A DNA stretch of 64,000 nt. Origin: Verticillium longisporum (taxonomy: Eukaryota > Ascomycota > Sordariomycetes > Glomerellales > Plectosphaerellaceae). Location: the NCBI GenBank assembly GCA_019188255.1, contig JAETXT010000006.1, positions 1,612,001-1,676,000 of the forward strand, written 5' to 3'. Each line of letters starts with the position of its first letter. The stretch's first letter is position 1. The notes beneath the pieces are model-generated. The model had not been told where the DNA came from. It saw only the letters and a list, made by a program, of their open reading frames with translations, and did not search any database. The position numbers were made by a program, and so were the translations under genes. Positions 43,945-58,324 of this stretch are shown one piece after another.

Positions 43945-46900
43945 CTAATTAATATTATATTTAATGTATTATAGAATAGCTAGAGCTAGAGAAGTTAGGA
44001 TCGATCCTATAAATAGTAAATTTACTATATATAAGCTTATCGATTATACTTTATAAGTAATTATAAGAGTATTATTTACTTTAAATATTTTAGGACTTTT
44101 ATAAGAGCTTAATAATAGAGAAATCCTCTATTATATAATCTATAAGAATACTATCTACTTTAAGTATCTTAGGACTTCTATACTTAAGATTACTATTTAA
44201 ACTATATTATTAATTATTAACCTTAATAAACGAAGCTCTATAGAATAGTTAATTAGCTATAATAGAGCTTTAATAAAATTAATAATAATAAGCTCCTTAG
44301 ATTATAATAATAGCTTTATAATAGAATTAAAGAGTATTAAAAAAGATATAATAGGAGTTTAATAGTATTCTAGAAGAACTTAGTATATTATACTTAATAT
44401 AGAAGGTTAAGAAGGGTCCTAAAATTAACTTTATCGTTAATAGAATAGAATTATAGTTCCTTAGATTATTAGATTTAATATCTATAGATCTTAAGAGCGC
44501 CTAGATCTTTAAAGTAATAAACGTATATATGACTATAAAGGGAGTTTACCTCCTAGAAGCATTTATCGAAGACTTCTAGGGCTAAACTAAAAAGGACTTT
44601 AATTCCTATAATATAACGATTATTTAAGTATTAAAAGTATATTTAATAGAATATAAGATCCCTCTTCTAGGAATAATAAATATTAAAACGTTAAAGAGAT
44701 TAATATTAATACTTTTATAAAAGGAAATACGTAATATAATAGAGATAATTACTATTAACTAGGATTTAATATTCTAAAGAGTAAAGGAATAGAGAGATTA
44801 ATAGGATAATAAGTAATAATCTATAAGGAATACTTAGCTATCCTAAATCCGAAAACTATAAATAAAGAGGATAGATCCCTAATAGCCTCTAGTTCTAGAG
44901 TTATTTAATTAATAGAATAGATAATCTAATTAATAAGAGATTATACTTTAATTATAAAGAAATAAAACTTTACTATTAAATATTACTTAGAACTTATTAG
45001 CTTAGTACTATATTCTATTACTATATAAATTAATAAATTCATTAATCGATAGAACTATAATTAAATAATTTATATTATTCTAGAATAAAGAGAATAATTA
45101 TTCTAAGGAGATCTATAATATCCTTAATAATAAAATATATATCTTTATAAACGTTTATAAACTATTATAAATCCGCTATATATAGCTCTATATATTCTTC
45201 TTAAATATACTTTTAAAGTATATATAAACTTTCTTCCTAGAATATATAAACTAGAATATAGGATTTTATTAAATATATTTAATAATTAAATAATAATTTA
45301 ATTCGGAGATTAATAGAATATAATGTTATATAGATTAAAGCTTAATAATATTCTACTCTATAATAATAGAAGCTAATAATATAGGAAAGCTATAAATAGA
45401 AATTCTCTAGATCCTTCTAAATAAGCTTTAATAGTATTAAAGAGTATTTAGCTCTATATTTAAAGAAAAGATTTATCTCTATATAAATATTCTAAAAGCG
45501 ATTTAAGGTATCCTAGAGCTAAAGATTATATTAATAAAGCTAGAATAATCTTTTAATATATTATTTATATAGCTTAAGACTATATTAAAGGTAGAGGAGA
45601 ATATTAGAATATTTAAATACTTCTATATTAATAGACATTATAGGAGTAGATATTACTAGGCTAATAGAAGGGGAGATTATAGAGAATAATCGGTATATAG
45701 AACTAATAATCGTTAATTATCTAGAATTTATAAATATTAAATATACTCTAAATTAGACTATAGATCGATAAAGTACTTTCCTAAGGAATAATAATATTTA
45801 AAAGAATAATAGAAATATATATAGGAAGTATATAGGGATTAATAGAAGGGATACTATTAATTTTTAATAGTAATAGAACCTATTAAGAGCTTAGAATTAG
45901 ATAATCCTATTTCTAATAAATTAAGAATAGATAATATTTTTAAATTTAATCCTAAAAGTAAATTAATAAATACCTATATTATATACTTTTTAATAAATAA
46001 ATTATTCTAATATAGAATTAGGGGGAATAGTCCGAAAGCTAAAATAATAGCTCTAATAGAATAGCTCTTTATTTAATATTAAATTAATAATACTTCTATA
46101 TAATATAATATTATCCTAAATATAAATATAATATTAATTTCTATAATAGGAGCTTTATTAATAAAGGCCTTAATAGCTTTAATATTAAGTTTAATAGTTA
46201 ATAAATAGGGAATAAAGGCTAGAATAAGATTTAGAATAGGAAATCCTATTTCTATAATAGAGGAGATTATTATTTTAATATTAATTAGGAGAACTATATT
46301 CTATATCGTCCTAATAAATACTTTATTCCTATTTTATATTAAGGATATAGACGATCTTAGAATGTATTTAGATAATATTTATAATAAGTTAATAAAGTAT
46401 ATTAAGGAGCTCTAGGAATATATACTTATTTTTCGTAAATAGAGCTATTTATAGTTCTTCCTAGATATAAAGACCTATATTAATTCTAGGATTATATATA
46501 TAATCGGGATAGAGAGTAATAGAATAGTATTTCTAATAGAAGTAGAGCTTCGATATATTTATAAATAGTTTAATTATTTATCTATAAAGAAATTATAGAA
46601 TTTATTTTTAAGAGTAGATTATAATATAAATTAGGATATTCTAGAATTAATAAATTACTTCTATTATTATTATTAGATTAAAAGGAAGTCTCTATAATAT
46701 TTTAAATTTACTTTAAAGTTAAATATTAACTTTAATTATAAGATTTTAATCGATATTATATACTTAAATAGAAAGCCTATTCTTTATATAATCGATATAA
46801 ATATAGGATTCTAATCTATAATTTTTATTCCTAATTTTATAGCTTATATAATATAGGAAGCCCTTAAGAGGTACTAATTAGGTATTTATCTTAAGCCTCT

Positions 46901-48690
46901 AGATATTATAATTAGTAATACTAGAACGAACTTTACCTCTATAGAGTTTAGGGTAGAGGTATACCTCCTAGGTATAATCTATTATTAGATCTTTATAGAG
47001 GCCTATTAGTTAATTAATAAGGTTAAGAGCTATTATAAGCCGATTTATAGAGTATATAAGATCTTAAAAGTAGAATCTCGTAATATAAGCTTAGAATCGC
47101 TATTTTAAGGAGTTATAAAGGTAATAAACGATATTACTAGGCCTAATAGATTAATACCTATATTATTTATATTTAAAGCGATATTTAGGATTACTATTAA
47201 CTTAGCGTTTACTATAATCTAAGTATAGTATATTAAAGTAATTAATAAAGCGATAATAGAGCTTTAGTAAATAATCGCTAAATAGAAGGTTAATAATACT
47301 CTTAATATTTATAATAGATTAGATATTAAATAGTTAGTATTAAGATCGTTAGAGCTAGGAAGCGATATTCTTATATTCCGAGAGTAGGAGAAATAGACTA
47401 GTTCTTATAAAATTATATTAGTTTCTAATATAATAATTATAATCGAAATAATTAATAGCTTAATAGAGTTTAGAGGAATATATATTAAGCTATATAATAG
47501 ATTACTAGATTAAGAGATTAAGGAGATAATAGTAATTCGAATTCTAAAGACCTTAGAGCTATTTAAGTATTTAGAGCTAATTCTATTATAATAATATAAA
47601 AGACCTAGGAAGTTAATAAATGCTATAAATCTATTATAAATAGCTTTTATAGATTATAAGAATAATATAACTAGGACTTTATAGATTAAATATTAATTTA
47701 TTATTAAAAGGGAATAATAGGGGTATAACCTAGCTATTTAATTATATAATAAAGGTAGAATAATGACCTTTAGGAAGCTATTTAAATAGTCTAATTAGGA
47801 GGAAGTCGATTTACTCCTAGTAGCTAGAATAATCGTATTAATTAGGAGATCTATATTTCCTAGTATTAAGATCTTTAGATACTAGCTTATAAGAGAGGTA
47901 AAAGGCCTCCCTTAAGCTTTATATAAGAAGTTAAGATTAATAGTTTAAGGATATAATAATTAAGAGAAGATAACCCTATTAATATAATCGCCTATAATTA
48001 TATACTATAATTAACGATTAATCCTAGTAATTATTCTAATACTATAGTAATATAGCTATTAATTAATACTCTATAATATTAATTAAGCCTATACCTAGAG
48101 TATTATAGATCTATTATATAACGTTCTCCTATATATTCCTAAAGAGCTATAATATAGATACCTTAATTGAATTATCTTCTACATTATAAAGCTATTCTAT
48201 AGTATTATAGAATTAGGTCTCTATTAATTTATAACCTATTAATACTATTATAGAGAGCGCTTAAATGCTATTCTAATAGGCTACGATCTATATTTACTTT
48301 TAACTAGAGCTAGAGAGAGCTTTAGACTACTCGGAATATAGATTAACGATACCCTTAACCTCAGAAAGACTATATTTATATATAAGGAATAAATAGAGCT
48401 CGAAAGCGCTAGCTTCTAGGTAAAGCCTATTTCTATCCTTAATATAGGATCTAATAGCGTCTTTAATAGCTATATTATTAAAGTTAGAACTAAAGGTCTT
48501 ACGATTTAATAGAAAGGCTAAGGTAATCGCCTAGAGCTAGTAATCCTAGGGATAGCGAGCTTAGAGTAGGAATATATCGCTTAGAGAGCTCGTAATGCCT
48601 ATATTACTTTAATCTATTAACTAGAGGCAGCCTTCGATTTCTCTATTATAGCCTAAGCTAAGAACCTATAGAAGGACGACTTTAAATAGC
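43945..48690 (+). pseudogene. Outer Copia gag-pol, 5' part (gag, integrase, reverse transcriptase)
   Basis: Dense TAA/TAG stops of RIP origin. The integrase core is recognisable near 46.9-47.2 kb. Reverse transcriptase is near 47.9-48.6 kb and ends with EAAFDFSIIA, the region where Copia pol enters RNase H. The frame is then interrupted by the inner element at 48,696 and resumes at 56,198. Confidence 0.85.
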
Positions 48691-48695
48691 TTAAT

Positions 48696-48984
48696 TATTA
48701 AGAGGGCTTTACTATTTATATAAACCCTAATTTATTACTTTAGCTATACTTAAGAGCTCTAAATAGATAGGGTAGATAATATAAGACTTATTATAATTAT
48801 TAATAATATCTTTCTAAATTACTATTATTCATATAAATTAGATATACCTATTTAATTTACCGATTATATAAGCTATAAATTATATACTCCTAAGAGCTAT
48901 AAATCCTAGCCCTAATAATTACTATATTAGTAAATCCTATATAGTAATTACTAACTTAGGTAATCCCCTAATATTAGTTTAATA
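48696..48984 (-). repeat. Inner Copia 3' LTR (289 bp)
   Basis: Reverse-complement form, TATTAAGAGGG...GTTTAATA. The pyrimidine-rich CTAGCTATCTTTTCTTTATAG just after 48,984 is the complement of the polypurine tract. Confidence 0.92.
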
Positions 48985-49730
48985 CTAGCTATCTTTTCTT
49001 TATAGATAGGATTACCTAAGGGACTAATATCGGGCTCTATTACCTAGGTTAATAGCTACTTTAATATACTTATAATCCTCTAGTCTCTAGTATATTAGAT
49101 CTACTATCCTAATCTATAAAATGAATAAATAAATAAGTAATAATAGGAGAATAATAGATAGAATAAGGAAAAATATAGCTTAATATTATTATTCCTATAA
49201 GCGCTAAATCCCTAATCCCTAATACTATAGATTAGTCGAACTAGTCGCTAAATAGCTCTCTAAGGAAATGAATTAAATTATAATTAAATAATAGGAATAG
49301 GCTTTTAAACCCTTTAATAAAGGAAATAAATAGTAATTAAATAGTATAATAGCTAATTAAATAGTACTCTTATAATAGCTAGATATAGGCTCTTAAAATC
49401 TCTAAATTACTAATATACTAATAGAGGGTAGAAGAATAATTATTATTACCCCTTTATTAGCTTTCTTAATAGGAATAATAGAATTAAACCGCCTAAATAG
49501 AATTAATAGATCCTATTAAGCTAATTTAATAAATATTACATTCTATAGATCTATATATCTAGTTAGTAAATCGTAGTAATTCTATTCCTTTTATTTTTCT
49601 TCTTCCTTATAATAATTCTTTATTTTAAGATTAGCTAGCTTAATCTACTATTTTAGAGCTCCGATAATTACTAATTCCCCCTTTTTATTACTCTCTCTAT
49701 CTCTCTTTCTCTCTTATCCTAGCCTCGATA

Positions 49731-50550
49731 ATACCTCTTAAGTATAAAGCCCCTATACTTATTACCCCTCCTACTAAGAGAGTAGCTAAGCGTAAGAATA
49801 TAATTAATATTAATTATAGGAGCTATTAATCCTAGTATATAGTATATATATATAGTAATATTCGTAAAGTCCCCTATTTAAGGTATTTAAAATCTTATTT
49901 TATTAATAAATAAATTAAAATTAGCGCTAATAGTATATATTATAATCTAGAGCTTAAGGGTTCCTAATATTATAAATATACTTCTAAATATTCTTATAAA
50001 CTAATATAAGCTTCCGCGATCTCTATTTCTAGTATTTATAGCTTTAATAAATATTATCTATAGTCTAATTAGGGCGTTTAAGCCTATTATAAAGTTTTTA
50101 ACTATTGAGGATAAGAATAATAAATTAATAAGCTCTCTTCTCTATTATTTCCCTAATTATCTAATTATATAATTAATTAATAGGGGATATAGAATATAGA
50201 GAAATAGTATATTATCGTTAAAAGTATATTATTAATTATTAAGGAGGAGGAGGCTAAAGAGGGTAACGACTTTAATAAAGACCTTAATAGTTTTAATAAT
50301 ATTAAATATAAGGTAGCTAAGTAGGCCGTAGCTCTATAGCTCTTTAATTGCCTCTAATAGGACTCGCTAGAGTAGTTAAACTCGGATTCTTCGGATTCCG
50401 AGGCCTAGTCCGCTTTATAGATCGGTTATTTTACTATTTTACTAATTATAGGGTTATCGTTTTTACTTCTAGGGTACTCGTTTTTAGGCTTTACTATATT
50501 TTTATTAATATTAATTACTTTTACCTTTTAATTATTCTTTTTTTAACGTT
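49731..50550 (+). pseudogene. Open frame antisense to pol, inner Copia copy (RIP-interrupted)
   Basis: One frame runs from an ATA at 49,731 (ATG in the sister copy) for about 270 codons with almost only TAA/TAG interruptions (plus one TGA near 50,106), as RIP produces from CAA/CAG. It is antisense to the inner element's pol and lies between RNase H and the 3' LTR. It has a basic N-terminus (KRVAKRKN), a segment with Tyr codons at spacings that could once have been Cys (about 49,810-49,885), and an acidic region, KEEEAKEGNDFNKDLNSFNN, then SDSSDSEA near 50,373-50,396. No family recognised. The 3' end is not defined. Confidence 0.55.
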
Positions 50551-50639
50551 TAATTTATCCTTTAATCTTAATTATAATTTCATTAGAGCTTATTAGTATT
50601 TCTAGTATTTAGTTTAATACTCCTTTAATTATTAAATCT

Positions 50640-53600
50640 ATAGAGTTATTACTTCTAGCGATTTAATGAATTTCGTCGATTTTATATTCTTTATAGCTTT
50701 ATTATAATACTATAAGATCTATTATTAAACGTTTCTCTATTACTATATTTAATTAAATAAAGTATTAATAGAGCGAGTAGCTATTAATATAGATAACTAT
50801 CTATAGGAATAGTAATTCTAAGCATTTATAGATCTCTTAGAGTATCTATTTAAGGATATAGGCTATATTGAAGCTATTAATTATCTTATAGATTTCGCTA
50901 ACTAGAATTAAATATATAATTTATTTATTTTTAATAGATTATTAATAGAGGATATTACTATATACTATAAAGGCGTTCTCTTAATTACTAGAACGTTTAT
51001 TATTTAGGAGGATAATAAATCCAATCTATAAACTAAAGTCTTTATTATTAATAAAAGAGCTATTAATAAATATATAAAATTAAGCTATTAATAGATCTAG
51101 GTATATATAATTTAGGCTATAGCTTATATTAAGGATCTATTATTATATATATTTATTAAGCTATTTAAAATTATCTTCTTATAAGTTCTTAGCTTAGGCT
51201 ATAATAGAGAAATCGAAGGCTACCTCTAATTAATAGATTAAAGTAATATAGGTATTACGAGCTCTCTAAGCAATATATTCCTATTCTAAGCTCGCTATCC
51301 TTAGGGTTACTAGCTCTAAGCGATTACTTTAGCCTTTCTATTAAATTATAAGATCTTTAATTCTAACTTTAATAATATAGCTATTAAAGATACTATTAGA
51401 TCCTATATTAAAGATAAAAGTAGGCTTTACTTAGAAGCTAGCGCTTTTAAGCTCTATTTATTCCTTTTATATAAATATAGGCTCTCCGAGGTTAAAAGTA
51501 TTATTAATCTATATCCTAATTAGCCTAAAGCTCTCTCTAGCTCTAATTAGAAGTAAATATAGATTATAGCCTATTAGAATAGCGTTTAAGCGCTCTTTAT
51601 AATAGTATTAATAGATTATAAACTAATAGAGACCTAATTCTACGATATTATAGAATAGCTTTATAATATAGAAGACGATTCTATTAAAGTATCTATATTA
51701 TAGCTCCTTAGGAATATATAGGAGAACGTTATATAATATATCTATAGCGCTCTAGGTATAGGCTTAATTAATATTATAGAGTATTAATTTATAGCTATAT
51801 TATTATAATATTAGGGTAATCGCTAGGATTAATTATTAGCTATAATATATAATCGTAAGCGATTATATTAATAAGGTTATCTTCTTTTAATTATTATATC
51901 CTTAAACTATTAATTTTAACTTCTTATATAGAGCTTAAGGGAGGCCTTTTATTTCTTTTATAAGCTAGTATTTAAAGATCTTAATACTAGGAAATACGGA
52001 TCTCTTAATTAATATAATTATTCCTATTATTAGGAATAAGTTAATTTCCTTTTCATTAGATTATTTAAATAGCTTCCTAGGGGTTATTATTCTACCTTTA
52101 TTATATAATTAAATAGCTAGATCGTAACCTTATTATTCCCTTTTAATAATAAATTAATATTTAATCTATAAAGTCCTAGTTATATTATTCTTACGATCTA
52201 TAAAAGCTATTTATAATAAATTTATAGTATTTATTAACTTCCTAGGTCTCTTATATTAATATAATAGAATTAGCTCTAAATACTTAAATAGCTCTAAGGT
52301 CTCTAGAATTCGAATTACTATTATCTCCTTAATCTATTAATCTAATAATCTATTATATAGCTTAATATATATTCCTCTAAACTCTATTAAGCTATTAACT
52401 ATTTCGATTATAATTATTATATTAGAAATTAATATAACCTTATAAAGATTAATCTATTTCTCCTATTCTCGGAATATAAGAATATTACTTCCTAGTTCTA
52501 GTAATCTTAATAATAACTATTTAATATCTAATATATTATAAGTATTAAGAGTATTATTAACCTTTTATTTAGCGATTATTCGTTAAAGCTCTATTATTAC
52601 TTTATTAATTACTTTAGTATATTATACTTAGATCGTAATAGGTATTAGGTTAATAGTAATCCTAAGCATTATTCTAAATATAAATAATATAAGTATTAAT
52701 CTATTAAGCTTAATAGTATCGTTTATTACCTTTATAGCTCTTTAAAATAGCGATTCTAGGCTTATATTATAAGGTTCTACTTTTAAGATCTTATATACTC
52801 TATAAATCGGCTTATAATAGCTCTTAACCTTATTAATTAATTAATAGGCCTCTATAGGGATCTAATAATAGATTATATCTAGGAGGCGTACTTCTATTTT
52901 AAATTCTATAGAAGTAAAGTTTATTCTAATATTAATAGTTATAATGTCTAGAGGCCTAAGATAGGTATCTAATTAATACCTCTTAAGGGCTTCCTATATT
53001 ATATAAACTATAAAATTAGGAATAAAAGTTATAGATTAGAATCCTATATTTATATTAATTATAAAAAGAATAGGCTTTCTATTTAAATATATAATATCGA
53101 TTAAAATCTTATAATTAAAATCGATATCTACTCTTAGAATAAACTTAAAGTATTATAGAGACTTCCCTTTAATCTAATAATAATAATAGAAGTAGTTTAT
53201 TAGCTCTAGAGCGTCCCGATTTATATTATAATCTATTCTTTAGAATAGATTCTATAGCTTCTCTATAAATAAATAGCTAAATTGCTTATAAATATATTAG
53301 AGCTCTATTTCTATTAGAAATGCTATTTTATTACTCTCTATCCCTATTATATATATAATCCTAGAATTAATATAGGTCTTCGTATCTAGGAAGAACTATA
53401 AGTAGCCCTATTTATAAAAAATAGGTATATACTTCTAGAGCTCCTTAATATACTTTATTAACTTATTATAAATATTATTTAAATAGATTCCGAGATCGTC
53501 TATATCCTTAATATAAAGTAGGAATAGGGTATCTATTAGGATAATATAGAATATAATTCTCCTAATTAATATTAGAATAGTAATCTCTTCTATTATAGAA

Positions 53601-55880
53601 ATAGGATTTCTTACTCTAAATCTTATTCTAGCCCCTATTCCCTATTTATTAATTATTAAGCTTAGTATTAAAGCTATTAAGGCTTTTATTTATAAAGCTC
53701 CTATTATAGAAACTAATACTATATTTATATTAAGGATAATCTTATATTATATAGAAATACTATTAATCTAATATTAAATAAAGAACTATTCTATTAAAGC
53801 TATTATTTTAGCCTTTAGACTATTCCCCCTAATTCTATATTAGAATAACTTATTTATTAGGAAGTATATATTATAGGTATTTATTAATTCGCTCTTAGAA
53901 TTAGATTTATAAATATTATCTATTCCTAGCTTATTAGAAATAGGATTATCTAATTCTAAGCTCTTAATAGGTTCTATTATTATTAAAAACTAATAATATC
54001 CCTTCTATTAATCCTTATATATTTCCTATATATATTTCTATTATTCTTTTAAATATTATTATTCTTTAAGAGAATACTTTATTAATCTATAGTTTAGTTT
54101 AGAGTATATCTAGTATTTACGAATTCTAGATAATTAACGATTATTAATTCTATATATTAATTATTCTCTATAATCTCCCTTTCTATTAGCTTAGTAATAT
54201 CCGCTCTTATAACGTTTATTAATATAAAAGTATTTAAATATTCTAATATTCTCCTCTACCTTTAATATACTCTTAAGCTATATAAATAGTATATTAAAAC
54301 ATTATTCTAGCTTTATTAATATAATCTTTAGCTCTAGGATACCTTAAATCGCTTTTAGAATATTTATATAGAGATAAATCCTTTCTTTAAATATAGAGCT
54401 AAATACTCTTTAATACTATTAAAGATTATCTAAAAGGATCTAGAGAACTTCTATTTATAGCTTTCCTATATTATTAGCTTCTATTATTATAGAATAGAAT
54501 ATTATTAAGCTCTAATCTATATAATATTATATTCTATTAATCTTTAAATTAAATTATTATTTAATCGTTAAATATATTTAATAGAGTCCTATATTCTAAT
54601 TTATATATTCTAGGAAGAAAGTTTATATATATTCTAAAAGTATATTTAGGAAGAGTATATAGAGCTATATATAGTAGATTTATAATAATTTATAAACGTT
54701 TATAAAGATATATATTTTATTATTAAGGATATTATAGATCTCCTTAAAATAATTACTCTCCTTATTCTAAAATAATATAAATTATTTAATTATAACTTTA
54801 TCGATTAATAAATTTACTAATTTATATAATAATAGAATATAATATTAAGCTAATAGGTTCTAAATAATATTTAGGGGTAGAGTTTTATTTCTTTATAATT
54901 AAAGTATAATCTCTTATTAACTAGATTACTTACTCTATTAATTAAATAATTTTAGAATTAAGGGCTATTAGGGATCTATCCTCCTTATTTATAGTTTTCG
55001 GATTTAGGATAATTAAACGTTCCCTATAAATTACTATTTATCGTTCTATTAATCTCCCTATTCCTCTACTCTTTAGAGTACTAAATCCTAATTAATAATA
55101 ATCGACTCTATTATATTAGGTATTTCCTCCTATAAGAGTATTAATATTAGTCTCTTTAACGTTTTAACGTTTATTATTCCTAGAAGAGGGATCCTATATT
55201 CTATTAAATATACTTTTAATATTTAAATAATTATTATATTATAGGAATTAAAGTCCTCTTTAATCTAGCTCTAGAAGTCTTTAATAAATGCTTCTAAGAG
55301 GTAAACTCCTTTTATAATCCTATATCTATTTATTACTTTAAGGATCTAAATACTTTTAAGATCTATAAATACTAAATCTAATAATCTAAGGAATTATAAT
55401 TCTATTCTATTAATAATAAAGTTAATATTAAGACCCTTCTTAACCTTCTATATTAAATATAATATATTAAGTTCTTCTAGAATATTATCGAGCTCCTATT
55501 ATATCTTTTTAATATTCTCTAGCTCTATTATAGAGCTATTATTACGATCTAAGGAGCTTATTATCGTTAATTTTATTAAAGCTCTATTATAGATAGTTAA
55601 TTATTCTATAGAGCTTCGTTTATTAGATTAATAGCTAGTAATATAGCCTAGATAGTTATCTTAAGTATAGGAGTCCTAAGATACTTAAAGTAGATAGTAC
55701 TCCTATAGATTATATAATAGAGGGTTTCTCTATTATTAAGCTCTTATAAGAGTCCTAAAATACTTAAAATAAATAGTACTCTTACGATTACTTATAAAGT
55801 ATAATCGATAAGCTTATATATAGTAAATTTACTATTTATAGGATTAATCTTAACTTCTCTAGCTCTAGCTATTCTATATT
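50640..55880 (-). pseudogene. Inner Copia gag-pol (RIP-destroyed)
   Basis: Integrase at about 52.7-53.0 kb, reverse transcriptase at about 51.2-51.95 kb and RNase H at 50.64-51.15 kb on the minus strand, all with numerous RIP stops. It aligns with the outer copy through both halves, which shows that the outer pol was intact in layout before the inner insertion. Confidence 0.85.
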
Positions 55881-55903
55881 ATATTAAATATAATATTAAT
55901 TAA

Positions 55904-56192
55904 TATTAAGAGGGTTATACTATTTATATAAACCCTAATTTATTATTTTAGCTATATTTAAGAGCTCTAAATAAGTAGGGTAAGTAATATAAGATTTATT
56001 ATAATTATTAATAATATCTCTTCAAATTACTACTATCTATATAAATTAGATATACCTATCTAATTTACTAATTATATAAGCTATAAATTATATACTCCTA
56101 AGAGCTATAAATCCTAGCCCTAGGAATTACTATATTAGTAAATCCTATATAGTAATTACCGACCTAAGTAATCCCCTAATATTAATTTAATA
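55904..56192 (-). repeat. Inner Copia 5' LTR (289 bp)
   Basis: Reverse-complement form, starting TATTAAGAGGG and ending TTTAATA, followed by the TTAAT duplication. Confidence 0.92.
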
Positions 56193-56197
56193 TTAAT

Positions 56198-56850
56198 AAA
56201 TATATATAATAGTAGATTGCTAATATAGGCTATAGCCTAAATTATATATACTTAGATCTCTTAATAGCCTAACTATATATATTTATTAATAGCTCCTTTA
56301 TTAATAATAAGGACCTTAATTTATAGATCGGATTTATTATCCTCCTAGGTAATAAACGTTCTAGTAATTAGGAGAATACCTTTATAATATATAATAATAT
56401 CCTTTATTAATAATCTATTAAATATAAATAGATTATATATTTAATTCTAGCTAGTAAGATCTATAGGATAGTTAATAGCTTTAATATAGCTTATATCCTT
56501 AAATAGACGCTCTAAGAGATCTATAAACGCTTAGAACTACTACTCCTATAGATAATTATCTATATAGATAGCTACTCGCTCTACTAATACTTTATTTAAT
56601 TAAATATAATAATAGAGAAACGCTTTATAATAGATCTTATAGTATTATAGTAAAGCTATAAAGAATATAAAATCGACGAAATTCGTTAGATTACTAGAGG
56701 CGATAACCCTATAGATTTAATAATTAAAGGAGCGCTAAATTAAATATTAGAAGTATTAATAAGCTCTAATAAAGTTATAATTAGAATTAAAGGATAAATT
56801 AAATATTAAGAAAAGAATAATTAAAGGGTAAAAGTAAATAATATTAGAAG
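56198..56850 (+). pseudogene. Outer Copia pol, RNase H part
   Basis: Continuation of the outer pol after the inner element. The layout of a Copia RNase H is visible through RIP changes: an LLIAPLLIIRTL segment in place of the usual T-D-A-S-F-A-N-N-x-D-L motif, and a closing segment near 56,600-56,710. The frame ends around 56,770-56,850, where it meets the antisense frame tail to tail. Confidence 0.7.
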
Positions 56851-56859
56851 TAATTAATA

Positions 56860-57599
56860 AAGCTTAAAAATAGGTATTCTAGGAGTAGTAAAATAGTAAA
56901 ATAATAGCTCTAAAGAATAGACTAGGCCTTAGAGTCTAAGGACTCCGAGCCTAATTACTTAGGAGAGTTCTATTATAGGTAATTAAAGAGCTATAGAGTA
57001 ATAGTATACCTAGCCGCCTTACGCTCTATATTACTAAGACTATCTAGGTCTTTATTAAGGTCGTCGCCCCCCTTAGCCTCTTCCTCCTTAATAATCGATA
57101 ATATACCTTTAACGATAATATACTATTTCTCTATATCCTATATCCCCTATTAATAGATTATATAATTAGATAATTAAGGAAACGCTAAAGAAAGGAGTTT
57201 ATTAGCTTATTCTTCTTATTCTAAGCTTCTAAAAACTTTTATAATAGGCTTAAAGGCGCTAACTAGGTTAAGATAATAATTATTAAAGCTATAAATACTA
57301 GAAAATAGAGATCGTAGAAGTTTATATTTATTTATAAGAATACCTAGAAGTATATTTATAATATCGAGAGCCCTTAGGTTTAAGATCGAAGTATATATTA
57401 TTAATATTAACTTTAATTTATTTATTAATAAGATAAGACTTTAAGTACCCTAAATAGGGGACCTTATAGATATTACTATAGATATACTCTATACCCTAAA
57501 TTAGTAGCTCCTACGATTAATACTAACTAGGTTCTTACGCTTCGCTGCTCGCTTAGCGGGAAGGGTAATAGGTATAAGGGCTTTATGCTTAGGAGGCAT
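56860..57599 (-). pseudogene. Open frame antisense to pol, outer Copia copy, with start codon
   Basis: Starts with an ATG at 57,599: MPPKHKALIPITLPAKRAAK, a strongly basic N-terminus. It runs leftwards, antisense to pol, and is the counterpart of 49,731-50,550. The acidic block KEEEAKGGDDLNKDLDSLSN near 57,030-57,090 is conserved with the inner copy (KEEEAKEGNDFNKDLNSFNN), with differences mainly of RIP type. Stops are mostly TAA/TAG. A 2-base length difference relative to the inner copy lies after residue ~35. No family recognised; the 3' limit is approximate. Confidence 0.55.
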
Positions 57600-58307
57600 T
57601 ATCGAAGGCGAAAGAGAGAAAAAGAGAGAGAGAAGGAGAATAGTAAAAAGGGGGATTTACTAATTATTAAAGCTCTAAAATAATAGACTAGGCTAATTAA
57701 CCTATAAATAAAGTATATAATATAGGGAAGAGGAAAAGTAAAAGGAATAAAATTATTATAAACTATTAATTAGATATATAGATCCCTAGAGTATAGTATT
57801 TACTAAACTAGCTTAATAGGATCTATTAATCCTATTTAAATAATTTAATCCTATTATTCTTATTAAAAGGTTAATAATAATTATTCTTCTACCTTTAATT
57901 AATAATTTAATAATTTAGATACTTTCAGAGCTTATATCTAGCTATTATAAGAGCGCTATTTAATTAGCTATTTATTTCCTTTATTAAAGGGTTTAAAAGC
58001 CTATTCTTATTATTTAATTATAATTTAATTCGTTTCCTTAAAGAGCTATTTAATAGCTAGTTTAACTAATCTATAGCGCTAAGGACTAGGGATTCACTAC
58101 TTATAGGAATAGTAATATTAAGCTACGTTTTTCCTTATTCTACCTATTATTCTCCTATTATTATTTATTTATTTATTTATTTATTCATTTTATAGATTAG
58201 AATAATAGATCTAATATACTAGAGACTAGAGGATTATAAGTATATTAGAGTAGCTATTAACCTAGGTAATAGAGCCCGATATTAGTCCCTTAAGTAATCC
58301 TATCTAT

Positions 58308-58324
58308 AAAGAAAAGAAAGATAG
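58308..58324 (+). other. Polypurine tract of the outer Copia element
   Basis: AAAGAAAAGAAAGATAG directly upstream of the 3' LTR, the expected position of the plus-strand priming tract. Confidence 0.7.

Larger units (their letters stand above)
48696..56192 (-). mobile_element. Inner full-length Copia element, reverse orientation, nested in the outer copy
   Basis: 7,497 bp bounded by 289-bp LTRs (48,696-48,984 and 55,904-56,192) and a perfect 5-bp duplication TTAAT (48,691-48,695 and 56,193-56,197). It is the same family as its host, inserted head-to-head within pol. On the minus strand: 5' LTR (right), gag-like, integrase (about 52.7-53.0 kb), reverse transcriptase (about 51.2-51.95 kb), RNase H (about 50.64-51.15 kb), the antisense frame on the plus strand, 3' LTR (left). 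It is heavily RIP-mutated, with no intact pol frame. Confidence 0.92.

Noticed and set aside
50348..50596. Short ATG-started open frame of 82 codons in the inner Copia element
   Set aside because: It overlaps the antisense frame in another phase, is dominated by hydrophobic residues from AT-rich DNA, and is not kept in the sister copy. A by-product of RIP composition.
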